A stretch of DNA of 7,872 nucleotides from Verrucomicrobiota bacterium (GTDB lineage: Bacteria; Verrucomicrobiota; Verrucomicrobiia; Limisphaerales; UBA9464). The position numbers were made by a program, and so were the translations under genes. This document shows, in pieces, positions 1 through 5,699 of this stretch. The stretch spans positions 1 through 7,872 of the forward strand of contig JANXMD010000511.1 in assembly GCA_025354845.1 (NCBI GenBank), written 5' to 3'. Positions within the stretch are counted from its first letter, which is position 1, and each line of letters begins with the position of its first letter. The notes under the pieces are model-generated. The model did no database searches, was not told the origin of the DNA, and was given only the letters and a program-made list of their open reading frames with translations.

Positions 1-45
1 GAAGCCGGCGGCACCGGTGATGACAAGGCGTGGATCCAGGGGCAT
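1..45 (-). CDS. N-terminus of NAD(P)-binding Rossmann (extended SDR-like) protein, partial
   Basis: Only the first 15 codons are in the window. The gene reads leftwards from an ATG at 45 and runs off the left edge. The visible peptide is MPLDPRLVITGAAGF. It has a hydrophobic beta strand followed by TGAAGF, the start of the GxxGxxG dinucleotide-binding loop of NAD-dependent epimerase/dehydratases. It starts 20 bp after the stop of the upstream GMD paralogue on the same strand, so it is most likely co-transcribed with it. By context it is a further nucleotide-sugar epimerase, reductase or dehydratase of the glycan locus, for example a GDP-4-keto-6-deoxymannose reductase or a UDP-sugar epimerase. 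The fragment is too short to choose. No clear Shine-Dalgarno sequence precedes the ATG. Confidence 0.7.
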   Translation of the reverse strand, partial: MPLDPRLVITGAAGF

Positions 46-65
46 GAGAGACAATGCGGAGGCTT

Positions 66-1067
66 TTAGGCGGGGTCTTCGGTACGGGGGGCGCGCGACA
101 GCGAATCCAGTTCCGCCTTCACCATCCAGCGGATCAATTCCGGAAACTGGGTGGAGGGCACCCACCCCATGCGGCGGGCCTTTTCCGGGTTGCCCACAAG
201 CGTCGTCGATTCCGGTCCGCGCATGAGGCGATCGTCCTTTCGGACGTGCGCTCGCCAGTCGAGACCCACCTCTTGAAAAGCCAGCTCCAGGATATCCTGC
301 ACCGAATGTAGAATGCCCGTCGCCAGCACAAAATCGTCTGCGACCGGCTGCTGGAGGATCATCCACATGCCGCGAACGTAATCGCGAGCGTCCCCCCAAT
401 CCCGCTGCGCCGAGGTATCCCCCAGGCGCAACTCGGAGGCCTGACCGAGTTTGATCGCCGCCGCGGTGCGGCAGATCTTGCGCGTGACGAAATTCTCGCC
501 CCGGCGCGGGGACTCATGGTTGTAGAGAATGCCGTTGGCGAGATAGAGGCCGAATTTCTCCCGGTAAATTCGCACCATCTGGGTCGCGAACCCCTTGGCC
601 GCACCGTACGGATTCACCGGCGATAGCGGCGTGTTTTCATCCTGCGGACTCAAGGTCGGGCGGCCGAAGATTTCACTCGAGGTCGCGTGGAAAAAACGGA
701 CCGGCGAGGGATGCTCGCGGATGATCTCCAGAAGCCGCAGCGTGCCCATGGCCACGCTGTCGGTCGTGGTCTCCGCCATTTCGAAGCTCAGTCCGACGTG
801 GCTCTGACCGGCGAGATGATAGATCTCCGACGGATTCACCCGCTGGAGAATCCGCATGAAATTGATCGGCTGTTCGAGGTCTCCGTAATGGAGGTGCAGC
901 GTCTTCCCGTAGATGGCCGGGTTCGAATACAGGTGCTGCAATCGCGAACGCTCCAGCGTGCTCGTCCGCCGCACCAGACCGTGAACGGTGTATCCACGAT
1001 CCAGGAGAAACTCGGCCAGATAGGACCCGTCCTGTCCGGTGATTCCTGTGATAAGCGCGATGGGCAT
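66..1067 (-). CDS. GDP-mannose 4,6-dehydratase-like protein (second, divergent GMD paralogue)
   Basis: A 333-residue extended SDR, close to the usual GMD length of about 320-370. The NAD(P) loop GITGQDG is at residues 8-14. The catalytic-type Ser130/Glu132 lie in HATSSEIFG and the Tyr154-x3-Lys158 pair in YGAAK. The GMD hallmark NHESPRRGENFVTRKI is at residues 183-198, and an RDWG element is at 222-225. These match the family that dehydrates GDP-D-mannose to GDP-4-keto-6-deoxy-D-mannose in the cytoplasm. It lies 24 bp downstream of a more canonical gmd on the same strand. It differs from that gene at positions usually well kept: LGDTSAQRDWG replaces LGNLDARRDWG, and RGPESTTLVG replaces RPAEVELLIG near the C-terminus. 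It lacks the N-terminal insert around residues 50-60 of its neighbour. The family is secure. Whether it is a redundant GMD or has moved to a related GDP-hexose substrate or a later step is open. Confidence 0.88.
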   Translation of the reverse strand: MPIALITGITGQDGSYLAEFLLDRGYTVHGLVRRTSTLERSRLQHLYSNPAIYGKTLHLHYGDLEQPINFMRILQRVNPSEIYHLAGQSHVGLSFEMAETTTDSVAMGTLRLLEIIREHPSPVRFFHATSSEIFGRPTLSPQDENTPLSPVNPYGAAKGFATQMVRIYREKFGLYLANGILYNHESPRRGENFVTRKICRTAAAIKLGQASELRLGDTSAQRDWGDARDYVRGMWMILQQPVADDFVLATGILHSVQDILELAFQEVGLDWRAHVRKDDRLMRGPESTTLVGNPEKARRMGWVPSTQFPELIRWMVKAELDSLSRAPRTEDPA

Positions 1068-1091
1068 GACCGGAATTCGGAGGCAGCCGGT

Positions 1092-2120
1092 CTAGGCCTG
1101 AAAGCTCACCTTGCCCGACCGCTGGTCAGTCAACAGCTTCATGTCGGCATCCACCATGAGTTCAATCAGTTCCTTGAATTTGGTCTTCGGCTCCCAGCCC
1201 AGCTTCCGTTTGGCCTTAGAGTAATCACCGATGAGGAGTTCAACCTCCGCCGGGCGGTAATAGCGCGGATCGATCTCCACATACTTCTCCCAGTTAAGTC
1301 CAACGCGGTTGAAGGCCACTTCAAGGCATTCGCGAATCGTGTGCGTCTCGTTGGTCGCGACGACATAATCATCCGCCTCCGGCTGCTGCAGCATGAGCCA
1401 CATCGCCTCCACGTACTCCTTGGCGTAACCCCAGTCTCGACGCGCATCGAGGTTGCCCAGGAACAGTTTCTCCTGGAGCCCCTGTTTGATGAACGCGACG
1501 GCACGCGTGATCTTGCGGGTGACAAAGGTCTCACCGCGACGGGGGGACTCATGGTTGAACAGGATGCCATTGCTGGCGTGCATCCCGTAGGACTCGCGGT
1601 AGTTCACCGTCACCCAGTAGGAATACACCTTCGCGCATCCATAGGGGCTGCGGGGATAAAACGGAGTGGTCTCCTTCTGCGGGACCTCCTGAACCAGCCC
1701 GAACATTTCGCTTGAGGACGCCTGGTAAAAACGTGGCTTGATACCCACTTCGCGGATCGCCTCGAGCAGGCGAACGGTGCCGGTGGCGGTGATGTCCGTG
1801 GTGTACTCGGGGATGTCGAAGCTGACCCGCACGTGGCTCTGCGCGGCGAGGTTGTACACCTCGTCCGGCTGGATCCGATTGATCAGCCGCGCCAGGTTGC
1901 TGGCGTCCGCAAGGTCGCCGTAATGCAGGATGAAAGGCGTCGGAGACTTGATGTTTCCGTGGACGGTCGCTGCGCGAACCCCATCGATGCGGCTGGTATT
2001 GAAGGTCGAGGCACGGCGGATGATGCCATGGACTTCATACCCCTTCTCGAGCAGGAGTTCGGCAAGATAGGAGCCATCTTGGCCGGTGACGCCAGTGATC
2101 AGTGCTTTTTTGCGGGTCAT
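1092..2120 (-). CDS. gmd: GDP-mannose 4,6-dehydratase
   Basis: A 342-residue cytoplasmic enzyme of the extended SDR family. It performs the first committed step to GDP-L-fucose and other GDP-deoxysugars: GDP-D-mannose to GDP-4-keto-6-deoxy-D-mannose, with tightly bound NADP. The dinucleotide loop GVTGQDG is at residues 10-16. Ser136 and Glu138 in QASSSEMFG correspond to the catalytic Thr/Glu of the Escherichia coli enzyme, and Tyr160/Lys164 in YGCAK complete the active site. The GMD signatures NHESPRRGETFVTRKI (189-204) and LGNLDARRDWG (221-231) are both intact, as is the C-terminal RPAEVELLIGDYSKAKRKLGW region. The gene lies 18 bp downstream of fcl, the next enzyme of the pathway, and 24 bp upstream of a second GMD paralogue, so all three probably share a transcript. 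Start is ATG at 2120. The 18 bp before it lack a Shine-Dalgarno sequence, but residues align with the family from the start. Confidence 0.95.
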   Translation of the reverse strand: MTRKKALITGVTGQDGSYLAELLLEKGYEVHGIIRRASTFNTSRIDGVRAATVHGNIKSPTPFILHYGDLADASNLARLINRIQPDEVYNLAAQSHVRVSFDIPEYTTDITATGTVRLLEAIREVGIKPRFYQASSSEMFGLVQEVPQKETTPFYPRSPYGCAKVYSYWVTVNYRESYGMHASNGILFNHESPRRGETFVTRKITRAVAFIKQGLQEKLFLGNLDARRDWGYAKEYVEAMWLMLQQPEADDYVVATNETHTIRECLEVAFNRVGLNWEKYVEIDPRYYRPAEVELLIGDYSKAKRKLGWEPKTKFKELIELMVDADMKLLTDQRSGKVSFQA

Positions 2121-2138
2121 GGTGAAAGGGGTGCGAGC

Positions 2139-3071
2139 TCAGCCCGGGTGCAGGCTTTGAAAGTCCTCGTAAGCAAGCCGTAATCCGGTGGGCAGGTCAA
2201 TTTCCGGCTTCCAGCCCATTCCCAGCAACCGCGAACTGTCCATCAGCTTGCGCGGCGTGCCATCGGGACGGGTTGGATCCCAAACGATCTCGCCACCGAA
2301 CCCGACCGCCTTCGCCACTTGGGAGGCCAATTCACGGATCGGCAGCTCGGTGCTTGAGCCCACGTTGATGTGGGACTCCTCGCTGTAGTGCTGCATGAGG
2401 AACACCAGCGCGCGGGCAAGATCGTCGCTGTACAGAAATTCACGGAGCGGGTTGCCGGTACCCCAGCAGGTCACGGTCTGGTCGCCACGCTGCTTGGCGA
2501 GATGGAATCGATGGATCAGGGCCGGAAGCACGTGCGACGTCTCCAGGTCGTAGTTGTCGCCCGGGCCATAGAGGTTGGTGGGCATCGCGCTGATGAAATC
2601 GCAGCCATGCTGACGGCGGAGGCCCTGACACAGCTTGATGCCGGCGATTTTGGCGATGGCGTACGCCTCGTTGGTGGGTTCGAGCGGACCGGTGAGCAGC
2701 GAATCCTCCCGGATGGGCTGGGCCGCCAGGCGCGGATAGATGCACGAACTCCCGAGAAACAGCAGCTTTCGAACCCCGGATTTCCACGCGGTGTGGATCA
2801 GGTTGTTCTGAATCTGGAGATTCTCCCACAGGAAGGTCGCTGGCTGGGAGTTATTGGCCGCGATGCCTCCCACCTTGGCGGCCGCCACGAACACATACTC
2901 GGGCTTCTCCTCGGCGAAGAGCCGTCGAACCGCTTCGGGATCGAGCAGATCCGTCTCCGAGCGCGTGCGGAGAACGAGGCGTTGAAAGCCCTGCCGGCGC
3001 AGTTCTCGCACAATCGCGCCGCCGGCCAAGCCTCGGTGACCGGCCACAAAAATGATCGAATCAGACTTCAT
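2139..3071 (-). CDS. fcl: GDP-L-fucose synthase
   Basis: A 310-residue bifunctional 3,5-epimerase/4-reductase that converts GDP-4-keto-6-deoxy-D-mannose to GDP-L-fucose with NADPH. Length is typical. The NADP loop GHRGLAG is at residues 11-17. The catalytic Ser108/Ser109-Cys110 sit in LGSSCIYP, Tyr137 and Lys141 in YAIAK, and His180 in the NYDLETSHVLPALIHR segment. These correspond to Ser107, Cys109, Tyr136, Lys140 and His179 of the E. coli enzyme, so the protein should be active. The motifs PTNLYGPGDNYD and LREFLYSDDLARA are also family hallmarks. It precedes gmd by 18 bp and is separated by about 99 bp from the epsI-like gene upstream on the same strand. That gap could hold a second promoter, but I could not identify one convincingly. 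ATG at 3071 is preceded by an out-of-frame ATG at 3079 and by no good Shine-Dalgarno sequence. Confidence 0.95.
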   Translation of the reverse strand: MKSDSIIFVAGHRGLAGGAIVRELRRQGFQRLVLRTRSETDLLDPEAVRRLFAEEKPEYVFVAAAKVGGIAANNSQPATFLWENLQIQNNLIHTAWKSGVRKLLFLGSSCIYPRLAAQPIREDSLLTGPLEPTNEAYAIAKIAGIKLCQGLRRQHGCDFISAMPTNLYGPGDNYDLETSHVLPALIHRFHLAKQRGDQTVTCWGTGNPLREFLYSDDLARALVFLMQHYSEESHINVGSSTELPIRELASQVAKAVGFGGEIVWDPTRPDGTPRKLMDSSRLLGMGWKPEIDLPTGLRLAYEDFQSLHPG

Positions 3072-3170
3072 CGTTCATCAGGAGAAAACGAACCCGTCGT
3101 GCAGCGCCGGTGCACGCCACGGCCGTCTGGGCCGGCTCAAACAAAACTGGGAAGGCGGACACAGTGCGCC

Positions 3171-4007
3171 TCACCGGACCGACGCAGCTCCCGCGACGGA
3201 GGGATGGGTCACGTGGAGCTCCAGCCATTGGGCCGAAAAACGCTGAAGCTCCGCCAACGAGCGCTTCCAGTCCTGGTCCACCCCGGTGGAAAAACGGACA
3301 AACTGCTTGCTGCCGTCGCCGGCGATGCGGTTCTTGAGGATGCCCACAAACTGCCCGGCGGAATGCGCACGACTCGCATCGCCCTGATGCTGCCCCGCGT
3401 CATAATTGTCGAGTGAGGCCCCGGGCGTGGTCGGTTTGGAGGCCTCAAAAGTGGGCGATTCCTCGAACACCTGTCCGCTCAGCAGCGTGCACCAGGCTGT
3501 CATCTCCAGATGCGATTTGTCGCGCGACTGGAAAATTCGGAGCTCAAAGGGAAGCGTCACTCCGTGGAAATCGAGTTCCGTCCTGCTCGGTTGGCCCAGC
3601 ACAACCGGCACCATTCCGGCGCCCACCCAGCAAATATCCGGCGTGTGGGCCACCACGCCCATTTGCTTGGAATCCGCGGCATCCCAGGTGCCCATGAAGA
3701 CCGCAAACTTGGGCACACCGGCGACGGAGAACACGCCGTCCACCAGATTGGTCGTGGCTAGACTCTCCGTGACCGTTTCGTCCACCGCATTCGTTCGATA
3801 GGCCATGCCCGGAATTTGGGTCCGCGCCGTAAACTGATACACGGTGTCGAATCGCTTCGGGTTGACGTTGTACCAGCCCCAGGCGCTTCCGACTGCGAGG
3901 AGGAACAGTCCGGCGAGGATCAGCGCTCGGCGCAGAGAAGCCTGGGGGGCGGCGGGAATGGGGGAACCTGAATTCATGGGATCGAAACGGTCGGATGCCA
4001 GGGACAC
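3171..4007 (-). CDS. epsI: EpsI-family exosortase-associated protein (DUF3485-like)
   Basis: A 278-residue protein with a short cytoplasmic N-terminus, one hydrophobic segment at about residues 27-45 (ALILAGLFLLAVGSAWGWY) and a long extracytoplasmic domain. This is the layout of EpsI proteins paired with exosortases. The most telling element is HTPDICWVGAGM at 121-132, matching the family pattern H-x-P-[ED]-x-C followed a few residues later by a Gly-aromatic; here the last position is Met. EpsI-type proteins occur beside or fused to exosortases in EPS loci, and their exact biochemical role is not settled. The chosen start is GTG at 4007, which abuts the TGA of the exosortase gene (4010-4008) with no spacer and has GAAGG a few bases upstream, suggesting translational coupling. 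An ATG at 3977 would give 268 residues and still keep the membrane segment. The C-terminal 100 residues are less recognisable. Confidence 0.8.
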   Translation of the reverse strand: MSLASDRFDPMNSGSPIPAAPQASLRRALILAGLFLLAVGSAWGWYNVNPKRFDTVYQFTARTQIPGMAYRTNAVDETVTESLATTNLVDGVFSVAGVPKFAVFMGTWDAADSKQMGVVAHTPDICWVGAGMVPVVLGQPSRTELDFHGVTLPFELRIFQSRDKSHLEMTAWCTLLSGQVFEESPTFEASKPTTPGASLDNYDAGQHQGDASRAHSAGQFVGILKNRIAGDGSKQFVRFSTGVDQDWKRSLAELQRFSAQWLELHVTHPSVAGAASVR

Positions 4008-4934
4008 TCAGCCTTCGGCGGTGGACTCCGCGACCTCCATCGCGTGCTTCTCCAACCGGCAAAGGATTTGAACGAGAACGATCACGCCGACGGCCGTAAA
4101 ACCCAAGACGCTCCAGCCCGCGGCATCATGGACGGCCTGCAATCCGGCGGCGCCGCCCCGGTAGGCGGCGAGCGACAGGAACAGCGAGCGACAAAGATTT
4201 CCCAGAAGCGCGAGCCCGATCCCGCCGACCACCAAAGCCACGCGCCATCCGGCACGACGAAGCATCAGATCCCCGACGAAGAGGGCCGCCATGATGCTCG
4301 ACTGCAGGCTCCGAACGCCGCTGCAGGCCTCGTTCACGCCCACCTCGGTGTTGGGAAGCTTGATGATCTGGTTGCTCTGCTCGGCGGGAATGCCAATCAG
4401 GCGCAGCATCTCGACGTTTACCATGGCCACAAACGACTGCAGGCTGAACACGATGGGATTCCACAAAATCTTGGGAATCGGCACCGCGACAAAAAAGAAT
4501 AAAAGTGGGAAGAGGAAGTGACGCAAGGTGGCGGGTCCACGAACGGCCAGGATCAGGGACGCGGCAAACAAGGCCGAGCCAATGCTGAGGGCCATCGAGG
4601 AACTCGGCGTGCGAGACATGCCAATCCGGTACAATTCCGCGAACAACACCAACGGAAAGCCCAGCAAGGCCATGCCAAGACACTTCCAAAATGGGGCCGG
4701 CGTATCCTGAACGGGTCGAGTGGGCCAGCGCTCCAGAATTAGATAGCCGGCCAGCATCAGGACGATCCAGCCGAACTGATAGTCCACCAGCGACCGCCAC
4801 ATGTACGACAGGTCCAGGGTCCACCAGCCCAGCACCGGAATCAGCGCCGCAAGCAGCACCTTGCCCGCGGCCGACGCGGCGGCGGAAACAGGTCCCGGAC
4901 CGGACGCGGAATCGACTGGAGGATGGGAAGGCAT
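4008..4934 (-). CDS. xrt: Exosortase (exosortase/archaeosortase family integral membrane transpeptidase)
   Basis: A 308-residue polytopic inner-membrane protein with about seven or eight hydrophobic segments; examples lie at roughly 26-40, 53-68, 84-100, 114-131, 138-153, 230-246 and 272-292. The exosortase catalytic triad is visible: Cys204 in NEACSGVRSLQ, Arg249 in GNLCRS, and His269 in VHDAAGWS. Exosortases recognise C-terminal sorting tags (PEP-CTERM and variants) and process them at the membrane, usually in EPS-producing Gram-negative bacteria. I cannot assign a subtype or its cognate tag from this window. Start is ATG at 4934 (MPSHPPVDS). The open frame extends to 5336, but that extension overlaps the NusG-like gene out of frame and reads as Arg/Ser/Cys-rich shadow. 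The gene is followed with zero spacing by the epsI-like gene and is preceded by a candidate promoter at 5013-5041. No strong Shine-Dalgarno sequence is visible. Confidence 0.92.
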   Translation of the reverse strand: MPSHPPVDSASGPGPVSAAASAAGKVLLAALIPVLGWWTLDLSYMWRSLVDYQFGWIVLMLAGYLILERWPTRPVQDTPAPFWKCLGMALLGFPLVLFAELYRIGMSRTPSSSMALSIGSALFAASLILAVRGPATLRHFLFPLLFFFVAVPIPKILWNPIVFSLQSFVAMVNVEMLRLIGIPAEQSNQIIKLPNTEVGVNEACSGVRSLQSSIMAALFVGDLMLRRAGWRVALVVGGIGLALLGNLCRSLFLSLAAYRGGAAGLQAVHDAAGWSVLGFTAVGVIVLVQILCRLEKHAMEVAESTAEG

Positions 4935-4962
4935 GCGGATCGGAACGTGACGGAATGATGCA

Positions 4963-5002
4963 GGTCGCCCCGATAACGGCAAACAGGCAATTTCTGCCGA
5001 CC
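4963..5002 (-). repeat. Overlapping inverted repeats in the exosortase leader
   Basis: GGTCG (4963-4967) pairs with CGACC (4998-5002). A second inverted pair, CGGCA (4977-4981) with TGCCG (4995-4999), uses two of the same bases, so the two stems cannot form together. In the transcript predicted from the promoter at 5013-5041 these sequences would lie at the extreme 5' end, about 30-70 nt before the exosortase start. The pairing is read directly from the sequence; a regulatory role is inference. The stems are short and could occur by chance. Confidence 0.35.
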
Positions 5003-5012
5003 GGAGCACCCG

Positions 5013-5041
5013 AATAAATGGGCGGGACGACCAGGTGTCAA
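5013..5041 (-). promoter_or_regulatory. Candidate sigma70-type promoter for the exosortase gene block
   Basis: On the minus strand a perfect -35 hexamer TTGACA (5041-5036) is followed by a 17-bp spacer and the -10-like hexamer TTTATT (5018-5013), which matches TATAAT at four of six positions. Transcription would begin near 5006, leaving a leader of about 72 nt before the exosortase ATG at 4934. The site lies between the NusG-like gene and the exosortase in a locally AT-richer patch of otherwise GC-rich DNA. It would allow the exosortase and downstream genes to be expressed separately from the NusG paralogue. This is a consensus match only. Confidence 0.5.
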
Positions 5042-5067
5042 GCGACCCACCGGAACGGCCCGCTATT

Positions 5068-5568
5068 TCAGACCAACTCCAACTCCTGGGCCTCCACCTG
5101 CACCGCGGCCGCCTGTCCGATAAAATCCAGGCGCAGCACCACCTCGGTGATGCCCTGGCGCCGGAGCACCTGCCCTTCCAGGCCGCGCATCGGGCCGCTG
5201 CGAATCTGCACCCGGCGGCCCTCGGTGATATTCGGGGCGAGACGCACTTCGCGCTCCGAGAGCAGGGCAATCCGGATATCCTCGATCTGTGCGGCAAACT
5301 CCGCCTGATCTCCCGGTTCCAGCAACCGTGCGACATGCCGGCATTGCCGCACCTCCGAAGCTTGGGCGGGGAACAGTTGGAGAAACACGTATCCCGAGAA
5401 GAGCGGCTTGTAGAACACCAGCTTCTTGCCGGGATAGTTCTTCACACTCGCCTGCAGCGGTAGGAAATGGATGAATTCGCGATCCCCACAAAACTCCGCC
5501 ACCCGCTTTTCAGAGCGGGGACGGGTATGGGCAACGTACCAAAGCAGACTGGGGGCTGGCGTATCCAC
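5068..5568 (-). CDS. NusG/RfaH/UpxY-family specialised transcription antitermination protein
   Basis: A NusG paralogue of 166 residues from the GTG at 5568. An N-terminal NGN domain opens with LLWYVAHTRPRSEKRVAEF and continues through FLPL, YPGKK and KPLFSGYVFLQL. These match the W-Y-V-x-x-T-[RK]-x-x-x-E and P-L-F-x-G-Y-[VL]-F elements of NusG-like factors. A KOW motif follows near the C-terminus: GRRVQIRSGPMRGLEGQV. Such factors ride on RNA polymerase and promote elongation through long polysaccharide operons; RfaH and Bacteroides UpxY are examples. As the first minus-strand gene upstream of the exosortase and GDP-fucose genes, it is best read as a locus-specific regulator rather than housekeeping NusG, which normally sits beside secE and rplK. 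The frame also opens at TTG 5676, giving 202 residues with 36 extra of unremarkable composition. I prefer GTG 5568 because the protein then has RfaH-like length and leaves 131 bp for divergent promoters. Neither start has a clear Shine-Dalgarno sequence. Confidence 0.88.
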   Translation of the reverse strand: MDTPAPSLLWYVAHTRPRSEKRVAEFCGDREFIHFLPLQASVKNYPGKKLVFYKPLFSGYVFLQLFPAQASEVRQCRHVARLLEPGDQAEFAAQIEDIRIALLSEREVRLAPNITEGRRVQIRSGPMRGLEGQVLRRQGITEVVLRLDFIGQAAAVQVEAQELELV

Positions 5569-5603
5569 GGGCCGACGGAATGGCCGCGTACCGTCGCGGG
5601 GCG

Positions 5604-5651
5604 CAAGCGAGATGCAAGGGGAAACACCCTGCGCCGCCCCGGTTTCGCTTG
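5604..5651. repeat. Inverted repeat / potential hairpin in the divergent intergenic region
   Basis: CAAGCGA (5604-5610) is perfectly complementary in inverse orientation to TCGCTTG (5645-5651). With G-U pairs the stem could extend to about ten pairs as plus-strand RNA. A small nested hairpin, AGGG (5617-5620) with CCCT (5627-5630), sits inside the loop. It lies between the divergent NusG-like gene and the plus-strand secreted protein gene. It could be an operator or an RNA leader element. No T-tract follows, so it is not a typical terminator. If the NusG-like protein starts at TTG 5676, this would instead be coding. Confidence 0.3.
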
Positions 5652-5699
5652 TCGGCGATGCTTCGGCCCGGCCCAATCACCCACGCACCCGCTTCCACC

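Noticed and set aside
687..1715. Plus-strand open frame of 342 codons
   Set aside because: Fully antisense to the two GMD genes, which have complete catalytic motifs. The translated product resembles no family, as expected for a shadow frame in GC-rich DNA.
3062..3079. Five-codon upstream frame overlapping the fcl start
   Set aside because: An ATG at 3079 opens a five-codon frame ending inside fcl. This is likely by chance, with no ribosome site to support regulatory translation.
3120..3134. CGGCC/GGCCG hairpin between epsI-like gene and fcl, considered as terminator
   Set aside because: Only five base pairs and no following T-tract on either strand, so intrinsic termination is not supported.
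2370..3416. Plus-strand open frame of 348 codons
   Set aside because: Antisense to fcl and the epsI-like gene, spans their intergenic gap, and has no recognisable motifs.
4935..5336. N-terminal extension of the exosortase frame to 5336
   Set aside because: It would overlap the NusG-like gene out of frame and reads as Arg/Ser/Cys-rich sequence with no exosortase similarity. ATG 4934 gives a normal length.
5580..5699. Upstream ATG extension of the mutarotase-like gene
   Set aside because: It would place 40 residues before a well-formed signal peptide and occupy the divergent regulatory region.
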